A stretch of 46,042 nucleotides of DNA from Amphimedon queenslandica (Eukaryota > Porifera > Demospongiae > Haplosclerida > Niphatidae), in NCBI RefSeq assembly GCF_000090795.2, contig NW_003546399.1:81533-127574 (forward strand), read 5' to 3'. The notes under the pieces were generated by a model. The model was given only the letters and a program-made list of their open reading frames with translations. It ran no database searches and was not told the origin of the DNA. Positions 32,003 to 43,232 of the stretch are shown in pieces (positions within the stretch are counted from its first letter, which is position 1; every line of letters begins with the position of its first letter). The translations under genes and the position numbers were made by a program.

Positions 32003-35000
32003 CTAGTTATCACTAAAAAGTTCTTTTAAAGCAAGTAAATTCATGTAGCATTCCTTTACATTATCATCATCTAAGTCAGCATCAGAAAAACTGTTACCAA
32101 TGTCTTCAAATCTTTCAAACAATTGACTTGCTAACGCATGAGAAAAAACAGATAAACTCAGAGCTTTCTTTTTCATCATTCTAAATGCCACACCAATGGC
32201 AAAAAGTTTATCAGCAGTGTCCATGTCACTCCATATAGATTCAGATATAATATCAGGAACAGTGTATAATGTTGTGTCAATGGACGAAGCTACCTTAGTT
32301 GAAGAAGACTGGACTATTACAGGACTAGGATACAGTTCTACACAATGATACTTAATTAGCTCAGCAATACAACTTAATCCAGTAAGGCATGATGAAGAGG
32401 GACAGGATAAGGAAAGAGAAGAAGCAGGGGAGGAATTAGAATAATAGTCAGAAGTTTGGGGAGAGTTGGTAGGTGATGATGATGTTTGCATTATTTCATT
32501 TTCCAACGAAATTACGAAGGATTTTGGAATTGGTATTCCATGAAAAATTGATAAACAATTTAATAAAGCTCGATTTTTATGAGACAATGACAATTTTTTA
32601 ATGACTAACGATACTTGTAACGATGATGTATAATCTTTTTTCTTTGAAGACACTTTTATTAAATCATCATGGCAAGATTTTAACTCTACATCCAGAATAG
32701 ACATGCATGCATCTTCTTCATACTCATTTATTTTCAATGCTTTGTTTGCTGCAGCAACTTGCTCTGCCATTTTCACAACCGATGGAGACCCAGAGCACAA
32801 AGAAGCAAGACTATTAATATCTTTAGTATTATAGCAATGGATATCATTTTCTTCATTTTTAACTAATGAGTACACTATCCTTTGTGCACACTCAAGTTCA
32901 GTGAGAGGTTTAACAGCTGGCAATGAGCTTACACCTATCTTGAGTTTAATATCCACTTCTCTGGCTATTTCCTTGTAATCTGAAATCGATTGAGCCACTA
33001 ATATTATTTGAATATTTTCACAACGAGATAGAGGAATGAGATCAGCAACATTATCAACAGTAGCACTATCAACAACCAGTAACATTGATGACTGGTGATC
33101 ACCATAATCACAAACAACCTGCATAATTATAAAAATAGTAAATATTATATTACTACATGCATAGTTTACCTTTTCCATGATCTTAATCACATCATTCATG
33201 ACAACAGGGTGGTAAGCACTACACCAGTAGGTAAATTGATAGGAAGAGTGATGCTTTGCAATGAAATCTTTAACAGTTTCAGCAGGATCAGTACCACAAG
33301 GACCATAAATTATCTAAAAAATATTAAAAATCAAAAGTGTAAATAAGACTTATAATAACTCACTTGTACATTCTTTTCAGTAGATGAAAGCAAATTATTC
33401 TCCAACTGTTGTAGTAGTTCAAGGCGAGGAAACGGAGAGACACCTCCAGGACAACCCAAAGCTTTAAATACCATTTTATCCTGATCAGACACTTCAACCA
33501 CAATCCTGACATCACTTCCTGTTAGCTGATAGCCTCCCCAGTGTATGACTTGAGAAAAATGGTGAATAGAGCGAATGCTTTGAATCGACTTCTGAAGTGA
33601 TACACTACTGGTGTGACCATCAAGAAGATAACGATAGAAATACTGCATGAAGTAGGATGCAGATTGATCGGGGACCTTCCATAATGATGTCATCACAGCA
33701 GCTGCTCCTGCTAATAGAAAAGAGCGAGACATTCCTTGTATCTCGTCTCCCTTGAACTTCCCCCGGCCAGAATCACAAGAACTGAGTATTACAAGGCAAG
33801 ACTGTAAATGAAGAGACTCAATTTCACTTGCATAAAGCAACAGCTTCTTCTCATCTTCATGATAGCGAAGAGATGATGTGAGCGTTGTTTGCCTATCATA
33901 ACAATGACCAGCTAATAAAACAAACCCATAAGTAGCTGAGCCATGTGTGGCTAAATGAATCAATTTTGCTTGGCTCAGTTTTGATAACACTACATCTTTT
34001 GTTGGCTCTCCCCCAAGCAATGGTGGTGTTCCCATATAATGCCCAACCCATTCTGCTTCTTTCTTAGCGTGTGGCAAAGGTCCTGGAGTCCAATCCTCTC
34101 CTTCAAACTTGAAAGCTGGTGTGGATGGATCACCAACAATGAGGACATCACCAGTTGTGTTTCCATTGATGTGTATCACTGTAGGAGGAGCTTGTGACAT
34201 TATACCCAGACAAAGGAGAGAAGGGAAAAACTGTAGTGTATGTTTATCGCCAAAATAAACTCCTCCTTCCTCATTTAGTAGAGCATTGAATGGAATCATT
34301 TTGGTGCTATTGTCAGGGATTAAGATCAGCTTGTGAGGACCTTTTGAGTGAAGGATAGGCTCTGGTATAACTGCCTTGAGTATAGCTTCCAATGGCTTAG
34401 CTATCATCTTGTAAAGATCAGATAGGATTTTTCTTTTTCTAGCAGGACTACTCCTTTTGTCCCCTTTTTCTTTTTTTACTGGCTCTGTTGCTTTTGTTAG
34501 AATTTCAATATCATCTAACTTGTTTGAATCCATGTTGTCGCTATATTTTTCAGCAACTTCCTTTTTCTCCTCTTCATCGCTTTCTTGCTTCTTTTCCTCG
34601 TCACTTTCAATCTCCTTCTCTTCATTAGTCTTCTCTCCTTCCTCTTCAATTTCAACTTCAACTTCTTTTTCTTCCTCCTCTCCATAAAGGTCAATGTTAC
34701 CAGTGAGGTCATCAGCAAGCTCATATCGAAGATACATATCAAGTTGCTTCCCAAATAGCTCCTCATCTGGTTCCTGCTCAAAGGAATTAACTGACACTGT
34801 CTTACCATCAAATACTAGTACCCATACCAGTAGCCTAGTGCCAGTGTAAGAGAGTACAACCACAGGAGTATAAGGATCAGGTAGTAATTCAACTGCAAGT
34901 TTGATTGCATCAATATTAAGAGGAGTGCTGAATGCAGTAGGCAGTTGATGTGATTTGCGCTTGAGGAGTAACTCACCAAGCGTACGGGCTCTGACTTGCT

Positions 35001-36873
35001 CAGCAATAGTGAGTGACTGATAATGGTCCCTGAGGTTAAAGGCACAGTCTTGAGCTCTTTGGAAGGTCTTGGCGTTGATGTGAAACAAAGAGAGATACAG
35101 ATCCAAACCAATAGTGCTGGAACTTGAATTAGAAAAGGCTGATTCCACATTCTTGATGACTTTTCTGAGATCCTTCAGCGACTGCTGGTACAACTCAGTA
35201 GTATGATCATCCAGTTCTTCATCTGGCTGGTGCTTGTAATCCATATCCCCTGTATCAGGCCCAATAGCAATAAACTGGAACTCACCTCTTTTAGTGAATT
35301 GGTATTGCTCACCTTTCTTCTTTTCAGCTAACTCAAATAAAGCACAGCCACGATTATGATATGCTACATACACAGTAGACCTGTCCCTGCTGAGCCTCAG
35401 GACTTCAGTGTAGTGTGGAATAGCTTTTAAGAAATCTTTAAGCAACATATAAACATTACCAATGTTGCCATAAGCTCTGGCTTGGCCCACAACATCACTA
35501 GCATAAATAGCTTGAGAGAGAGCTTGATCAAAATATAACTCAGCTTTATCCAGCTCATTCAAAGACTGATAGGCAGTACCAAGGTTATTGAGAGCACGAC
35601 TAATAGAGGAAGGATCAAAATCATGCTCAAGAGTGAGATCAAGAGAGGTCTGGAGGTGGCTAAGACCCTTTTCCCTCTTCCCTAAGCTTAGGTACGTGTT
35701 GCCTAGGTTACCATGGGCCCAAGCAAGAGAGAGGTAATCCTTTTCCTCTTCAGCAATGTCTATAGCAGCAAGATATTCCGGGACAGCTTTTTCATTGCTA
35801 CCAAGACTGTGTAAGAGATTACCTAAACCAGTGCGAGCGATTATAATATCTGAAGGAGTGGCATCAGGACAAGACATGGCTTGTTTGTATCTTTTCTCAG
35901 AATCAACAACACGATCATCATTACGAAGAGACAGAGCAAGTTTTGATAGCATGGCAGAAAGGGTTGTACTCTCTAGATTAAAAAATTCTTCCAATTGTGA
36001 TGATCGACCATGATGGAAAGCAATGGCTCTCTCATAATATTCTGGAGCTGATTTGTAGTGCCCTTGACTGCTCTCTGCATCTCCCATATATTTGAGGAAC
36101 ACTATTAACTCATCAGAATAATAAGAATTTTCTGAGCGAACAAATTTCTGAAGGATACCTTCTCCTTCTCTAAACTTTTCAAAGGACTCTTCATATTCTT
36201 TCAGCATAAAATAAGCAAGGCCCTCTGCAAACAAGACAGCCGCAGACTCATCAAAACTTTTAGCTAAAGAGGTCGCATGCTGGCTAAGCATATATTTCAT
36301 TTCTTCATAATTCATGGCCTCCAATTGCTTTTGAGAATGAAAAAGAATGTTGCCCAACTCAGAATTTGCATCAATATTGAATATTAATTTATCTACTGAT
36401 GCTAACATACTGGTATCTTGAATAATAATCTGATGAGAAGGATCACTTTTGTAAGAAACATCTAATGATGATGTTTCCAGGGTTTTAACATCTGGTGGAT
36501 TAGATACAGGTACATGTACAAGTGCATCGGCTTCATGAGTAGCTTGAGATTGCTGAGTTGGTAAGGTACTATGATCAGATGATATGTGATCAAACTGAAT
36601 GCCTTGTCTGAATAGATCATCAGAATTAGAAGGACATGTAGGAGCTGTCAAATCTTCTCCATTATCAGGCAAAGTATCTTCAGATCTTTTAGACTTTTTA
36701 CTGACGCCCTTGGTAGGATGATCACCAGTTACTATAAATGGTATCACACCATCAATTTCACTAGAAGACTGAAGAGCTGTAATTAATTGGCAATTAGTAC
36801 TTGAGTTTTGATGATTATTGAGCATCAAAAAATAGGAGCATGTGGGAATTCCATTAAAATATCCAATTTCAAT
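32003..36873 (-). CDS. TPR-CHAT protease with C-terminal degenerate NB-ARC-like module
   Basis: Three exons: 36873 (or start codon 36825) to 33364, 33313-33170, and 33118-32003, about 1,580 residues. Order (numbering from ~36828): Ser/Thr-rich N-terminus; TPRs at about 150-560 (AWAHGNLGNTYLSLGKREKG, ALNNLGTAYQSLNELDKAEL, AYGNIGNVYMLLKDFLKAIP); a linker with a Glu/Lys-rich run at ~740-800; CHAT domain ~830-1120 with catalytic pair His~962 (LIHLATHGSA) and Cys~1018 (LSSCDSGRGKFKGDE), plus AGAAAVMTSLWKV. Then LEQQLENNLLSS and IIYGPCGTDPAETV, where an NB-ARC P-loop is expected, FTYWCSAY, and a Walker-B-like MLLVVDSATVDN, followed by helical arms. CHAT is a caspase-like peptidase; TPR-CHAT proteins act in bacterial defence and a CHAT domain occurs in animal TTC28. 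The STAND-like C-terminus suggests a ligand-sensing, NLR-like protein. Substrate unknown. Upstream exons probably at 43233-44529. Confidence 0.9.
34547..34690 (-). other. Acidic insert inside CHAT region
   Basis: Encodes a run of Glu/Lys repeats (EEEKEVEVEIEEEGEKTNEE ...) followed by a basic KKEKGDKRSSPARKRK stretch. It lies between the beta-rich start of the CHAT region (VVVLSYTGTRLLVWVL) and its continuation (HKLILIPDNSTKMIPFNALL). Its length would vary easily by repeat slippage; probably an exposed loop. Confidence 0.7.
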
Positions 36874-37165
36874 CTATAGTAAATAAGTAAACTATAATTA
36901 CAATAGAATTCCATATTTACATGGTCAAATATTTTTATGGAAATAGAATTAACTGTCATTACAATCTACAACAATGGTATACTGTACACCTGGAAATAAT
37001 TGCAGGGAATTAAATTTTGCAAATGAATAAAAATGCAAAATTTAAGTCCACAAAATAATCAAATTCATGCATGACCACAGTACATTTTGCTACAATAACT
37101 GTCAAAACTGCAAAATTTAATCCGCAAACCAATTTATTCTTAAGGATTCACAATTTTTTTCACAA

Positions 37166-37191
37166 AATTAACCGGCTATAGCCGGTTAATT
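37166..37191. repeat. 26-bp perfect palindrome
   Basis: AATTAACCGGCTA followed by its exact reverse complement TAGCCGGTTAATT, with no spacer. GC-rich core in an AT-rich region. Confidence 0.95.
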
Positions 37192-38534
37192 AACCACAAC
37201 ATTAACCAAAATATTAACCTAGGCGCTAAGACTATTTTCAATGAATATGATTACAATAATGATATTCATTCATAATAAATAATTTTTTCATAGACGGTAT
37301 CCACCCACGATGTAAATTAATGACAGCAAGATCAAAAGATCATAGGCGGTGACACTGCCTGGCCATTTTTCTGAGTGCTAAGGTACTACAGGCTCACAAG
37401 CAGCATTTATGGAAAGTTTAGAGGCTAGACTATATCATATAGACCAGGTAACTCTTGTTGCAACATAGTTTTGTTGCTATGCTTTATTTTGGCATCTTGG
37501 GCTTTGATCTGCCTTTGATGTGGAGAGCTTCTTGCAATCAGTAATTTTAATTGTGGGTGGCTACTGTAAATGATTCATTGAAAATTGTCTTAGCACCTAG
37601 GGGGTCTATATGGTAATAGTGAAAAAAATTCCTAAGGATACTGCATTTCATGTGCAATATAATAAAAAAGAATGTAAAACATTAAGGGGCGAGCCTAAGC
37701 AAGCCATAGATCATGTGCTGTATCATAAATTACATGCATAGACCCTATAGGATACAAACTTCTGCAAGTAATTATTGCAACAATATCCACCCACACTCAT
37801 GATTTGGATGGGAAGATACAGTGTAGCTACTATGGGGAAACATGAACAAGAGGCCTTCGTGGCAAAATGGCAATAAATGCCAGTAACAGTGAAGAATAAA
37901 GCCCAAAATGTATTCTGAGAAAAAGCTTCATTGCACTTGAAGCGAATTGTCCACAAAGGCTGCTTTTGGCCTCCTATCCATTGGTTTTGCCTGGTTTTGC
38001 CGTCTGGCAGAATAATTGTGAATTTTTTCATTAAAGAATGCAGATAGGGCACGGAAGATTATGAATAGTGTCTCATATACGTGTACAATACCTATAATTA
38101 CTTCTAGAAGTTAGCATGCTATAGGGTCTATAATGTATGTGCTGTATGATCTATGAGCAAGTACATGCCTAAATGCAGGAGATTTCTCTATTTACCACAT
38201 AGAGGGAAACTTTGAAGGGGGTTAAATTTGGCACTGAAATTTCAATTTGGCAAATTAGTGGCCACATGCCATTGAGCTTGCGTACCATACGTGTTTTAAT
38301 TTTCAAGGTGCATTAAATTTTGTTATTTTCGTGCTCACCTTAAATCCACAAAATTTAAACCACCTCTAATGCCATTCTATTGTATGTAGACTATGGCCAG
38401 AACACAAAAATTAACTCAAACAAATATTAACTTTTGAGCACATTTCATTGAAAAAACGAAATTTTAAACACTTGAAAATTTGAACATATACAATGTAATG
38501 GATCAAAATGGCAGATTTTATTTTGGCAAATGGC

Positions 38535-38743
38535 TACTGTATAGCTTGATATTTTCGTGGGTCGATATTTTCGTGGTTTGCTCCTAGTGGGGCAATTCGT
38601 GGTTTAATTTTCGTAGTTGACAGTTTACATAGCCTGTAAGGGGATGGCACTTCAATGATTTCATGGGTTTAAATTTCGTGAGCAGCGCATAACCACGAAA
38701 ACCACGAAATTTACATTCCACGAAAATTTCAAGCTATATGGTA
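38535..38743. mobile_element. MITE-like element, TACTGTATAGC family
   Basis: Left end TACTGTATAGCTTGATATTT then TCGTGG; the reverse complement of the right end reads TACCATATAGCTTGAAATTT then TCGTGG. TA flanks, 209 bp, no coding. 'ccacgaaa' motifs recur inside. Same terminal motif as 1181-1372. Confidence 0.75.
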
Positions 38744-39076
38744 TCAAAGCACCAAATTCTCCAAATTTAATTTCCTCCAAAAAATTTTGGCTATACAGTA
38801 CTTCATCACTTAAGAATCTCTGCACTGAGCAATTGAAGTCATCTTGCCTATAGCAATGAAGATACATCTACATGTACCAGTTGAGTTTGGGACAAGAAAA
38901 ACTGAAATGAATTTTTATAGGAATGTGAGATAAGGATTAAAGATGAAACTTTCACAGGTTCTTATTCACCAAAGTCCATCAAAATCTGTAAAATCTTGGG
39001 TTCTTCAGCTTTTGGGAGCCCTGAGAACCAGGTTCTCTCTATAAACCCAATGACATTTTATGATGTCATAGTTTAC

Positions 39077-39393
39077 ACAAGTAAATAAAAAACATTAAAA
39101 ATGGAAAAGTAGTATGATCGAATTGGAAAAAGTAAAGAAACAAGAGGCTACTTGCAAAGTGGTGTGGTAAAAAATCCTACACTACTGCATGAAGATAAAG
39201 GTTTTATAGTGTTATCATGTAGCAGTCTGTGTGCTGGGATAACTACAACTGCCGAATGCTTTGGATTATAAGTTCTTCATGCAGTGGAATAGGATTTTTT
39301 ACTACACCAGCTTGCAATTACCTCTTGTTTCTTTACTTTTTTCCAATTCAATCCTACTACTTTTCCATTTTTAATGTTTTTTATTCACTTGTT
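39077..39393. mobile_element. Foldback element with ~125-bp inverted arms
   Basis: The left arm, 39077 to about 39202 (acaagtaaataaaaaacatt ... ctgcatgaag), is repeated in inverted orientation from about 39271 to 39393 with few differences, leaving a short loop of roughly 70 bp. The transcript would form a long hairpin. No open frame of note. Confidence 0.9.
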
Positions 39394-41758
39394 TCCATTC
39401 AGGTTAATCATATTCATGCTGATCACGTGCACATAAATTAAAATAGCATCAAACCACAAAGCCATGCAGTGTTTGCAGCTAAATTTTGCCTTCATTTTGT
39501 TCTCTGTCTTTGCTTCTTTTTAAAAGCACTTGTCCAGTCCTTGACCCAAGAACAAAGGAATGATGTAAAAGCCAACTTAATTGCTTTCCTGGCTTAAAAA
39601 ATTTCTGTGTTGATAGAAGATGAAAGAAGAAAAAGTCTGAAGAATTTTGCAGAAATTTGAATTTGGGCCTAATCTCCAGAAATGCTCCCACTACATTACA
39701 GTCCACTCTAAAGGTACCAGGAGAATCGCTCAGTGAAGGAGAGCTCATCTAAGCCATTTATAAGGCTGTACAACGCAAGATAAAAGAGTTAAAAGTGTTT
39801 GAAAATCACTAAAACAGCCACCATCTTGAAAAACCAACCTCAATCCTATATATAGGCTACCACCTATATAATAAGCACATGTGATCGCATCACCCACCCA
39901 AACTGGCTTCTATGAAAATCATTATGTCATTTTGTATTTTTCAAACAGTCACTGTACAATTAGGCAATGCATGTAGCTTTCTCATAGCATTCAAAAACTT
40001 AAATGTAAAAGATAGTATATGTATAGGTTATACACCGAGGTCGAGGTTGCTATGGGATTTATCAGTATACATGCAGACGGTACACTTCTCTAAACACCGG
40101 AAGTATAGGAAATTGTATGGTTTCCATCATGTCAGAACTGATAGCCATACTATTTTACTTATTTTTCTTGCATAGGTACTTTAACAGTGCTGTAACTAGC
40201 ACCATTAAGAGAGAAGTCGCTTGTCATAAAGAAACAAGTTTGGTTTTCATACTCAAAGTTTAAGCAAAGATATTGCCGTGAAATTTTTTTGTTTAATAAA
40301 AATTGTTTGACTTTGATTTTTGTGCAAATCATTCACAGACTACCCGGTCTTTCCATAGACTTAGGAAGATGTAGTCTACATGTCCTGCTAGTTTAAATCT
40401 TAATGGAGCCAACATAGCTATCAAAAGAGTGCTGTAAACTTAGTCATAATTATGTGACCTGAAATCCTTGATTCACAAGAGCTGTTCTTCTAATTTTGCC
40501 ATACACAGATAGAATCAGCTCTCCTCTTTGCTACTACCAAGAATAAACTTCATCTGTGCTTCTGTTTAGGAGATACACCTCTACTTGCGCAGCCACCATT
40601 TTTACTTTTTAGCCATGAAGCAACTTTGATTTTTGTGCAAATCATTCACAGGGGTGCTGGGCTTTTGCCAAAGGGTCTGGGACTGTACTTACCTTTGCTT
40701 AATACAATGTTATGGCCCTGTGGTGCTGGTTCAGGTAAATTTCCCCTCAAAGTTGATGTGATCTTCCAGATTTCATCTAATTAAGAGCCTACAACTATGC
40801 ACATAGTGTTTCAAATTTTGAATGAGTATAATGATATTCATATCCAAATTGACAATGAATTAAAAATTATAACAGTGATGTAACAGGAAGTGAAGCCATA
40901 AATGATCCTTACACAAAAATGTATCGTCTGCATGTATACTGTATTTTACCGAGGGATGCAGTCCTGAGGTAAAATAAACCCACAGCAACCAAGACTGAGG
41001 TGCATAACAGGCTTCTACCATGCCATTATCTATAGCTAAAGACACTTTCCTTCACTAGCAAAGGTTTATAAAAGCGAAGGGGACTCTTCTCTTCACTGTC
41101 TTCCGACTCTTCTCATGAAACAAGCAGCAGTATCTTCTTCACTTGCGCTCCATGTGTAAGTAGTAGAAACACGCTCAAAACACGCCTCTTTCAAAACAAG
41201 CACATAGCTAAATTGAACATGAAGTCTCTACCTTGGTCTCTATTCCTTTATAGCTTTCTTTCTATGTGAAAAGGTTGCTTACTTTGGCAAGTAATACCTC
41301 AAGACACTTGGCTACTGTGCTTCGAGGTAAATAATTTTAAAAAACCGGTTCGGGGAGTTTTATACATTGTTCCCAGACATCTGTGAGGTAATATAAGTGA
41401 TTTTACTTGCCTCCAATGTGGCAATCTGATTGGTCAATTGCAAATAGGCATGGCAGAACTAGTGTTTCCCAACCTTTCTTGCTGCTAGAAAAGTCTTTGA
41501 ACAATAATTTAGTGGTATTATATTGCTGGCCATTTGCTGCAAATAAGCTGATAGCTGCCATTTTATTTCATTGTGATCACACCACACCCAAGATTAGTTT
41601 CTTGGGCAGAGCTCTTAGTGATGAAGTGAGTTTATCAGTACGGGTCATTCATCTAACTAGTTTTAAAGTTAAATAACCTAATCTTCATGAGTGTAGCTAG
41701 GCCTTAAAGTTTTACATTCTTATTTATAATGTCCCATGAAAATTACCAATCAATAGAA

Positions 41759-42237
41759 TACCTGTAGGTCGGGATATATTCACAGCTGCAATTATTCGCA
41801 GCAATAAAAAAATTCAATTAAGTGTTCAGCTATTCATCTATTCTCTAGCAGCTTTAGTGGAGCCATTCAGCAATAGCGACTCATTTTCTATCTGTTAACT
41901 TCTTGTATGGACCTCTGCCTCAGAGCTCTTTGCTGCAGATTGTTGCCGGTCCGCATGCTGGTAATAATAAACCACACCCAAATCAATTAACACTAACTAG
42001 AATAGGTGGAGAGTGTCAAGATAATGGAGAGACAGTAGTTCTGAAAAGAACTAGTAAAAGTAGCTCCAAAGAGACAAGGATTAGTAACACAAGAACAATT
42101 CAAGAACACTGCAGCAAGGTTCTTAGCTTCAATAACATACCGTTTTCAACTAAAATAGCATTTCAGTTTCCATGGTTTTTAATTGAATTTTTTATGACCA
42201 AGAATAATTGCAGCCGCGAATATCATGAACTACAGTA
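41759..42237. mobile_element. Inverted-repeat element, ~480 bp
   Basis: Left 'acctgtaggtcgggatat' then 'tcacagctgcaattattcgc' and 'aaaaaattcaattaa' is mirrored at the right end by 'ttaattgaattttttatgac', 'gaataattgcagccgcgaat' and 'atcatgaactacag'. Arms are about 60 bp and TA-flanked. The interior has no recognised gene. Confidence 0.75.
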
Positions 42238-42819
42238 TATGCATCCACTGCATCAGATTAAAACATTAGGATAAAGGTGGATTTAAAATATTACGCTGGG
42301 GATTTAAAATATTATACTGGGAATTACTTTGACACTGCAAGGAGTTAAAATTGGTTCTACTCTAGTGTAAACCACGTGCCAAAGGGTCAAATCACTCACA
42401 GTACACTAACATAGCATTATATTGCATGTCTAACTTAAAATGTATTCATGCAACTGCTGACACATTAAGAAACAATGAGTCATCAATAGACCACACAGAA
42501 TGAGAACTGCTTGTGTGGGAAGATTATTATGGTGGTAGTTTAAGATTAAATGAAATCTGGCCACCATTTTGGTTTGCAACTTTGAATGAAAAACTGTCCA
42601 ACATAAAAACCTGTATTACGAATTTTGGAGCAAATTGGACTAAATCTTTTACAGGAGAATCTTAAAGGCAGCTATTCTTTCTTATCCAAAGCACTTTTTA
42701 GCTTTTAATAGAGCTATAGCAGGTAAGTGAGACAGTTTCTTTGTGCCTCCATTGACTTCCATAACAAACTTGCCAAGCAAAATGGCAGCCAATTATGACA
42801 TGTGGGGAGATATAAAAAT

Positions 42820-43149
42820 TAGTGATGGGCGATTCCGAGTCCGGAGTATTCGATTCTTCGATTCCAAATGAAATCGTACTCGTATCGAAAGAGAAGTAGG
42901 AATCGTTTGAAACGATTCCGAATCAAATCACACCCAGCCACACCCTTTAATATTAATAATAGTTAATTATTCAGTAGTTAATACATCAATTATTCATCAT
43001 TATTGCATTTTTATTGCTGTAATGATACCATGTGGCTTTGCGCATGCACAGATGTAATACTCGGAATCGGTATTCGATTCCATCGATTCCAGTCTCAAAA
43101 GTATTCAGAATCGGAATCGAATGCAAATTTCTGGAATCGCCCATCACTA
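42820..43149. mobile_element. hAT-like MITE with 8-bp target duplication
   Basis: Terminal inverted repeats TAGTGATGGGCGATTCC and GGAATCGCCCATCACTA are exact over 17 bp. It is flanked on both sides by ATAAAAAT (42812-42819 and 43150-43157), a perfect 8-bp duplication. 330 bp, rich in ATTCGATTCC-type subrepeats, no transposase. The first eight bases (TAGTGATG) equal those of the element at 12537, suggesting mobilisation by one transposase. Confidence 0.95.
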
Positions 43150-43232
43150 ATAAAAATTAATGAAATTCATAGCTTTTGTTATACTCTGGGTCATCTATGT
43201 ACACAATTAACAGTATATGAATATTTAATCAC

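Larger units (their letters stand above)
36874..43232. other. 6.4-kb region, probable giant intron of CHAT gene
   Basis: No protein-coding gene recognised on either strand; open frames are short and lack domain similarity. It is filled with inverted-repeat elements (38535-38743, 39077-39393, 41759-42237, 42820-43149), AT-rich sequence and short direct repeats, such as 'tttttgtgcaaatcattcacag' at 40318 and 40633. A 26-bp perfect palindrome lies at 37166-37191. Phases at both ends fit a phase-0 intron. Confidence 0.55.

Noticed and set aside
37700-42300. Short frames of 60-120 codons in the long non-coding region
   Set aside because: No domain similarity, no matching splice partners, and several cross inverted-repeat elements.
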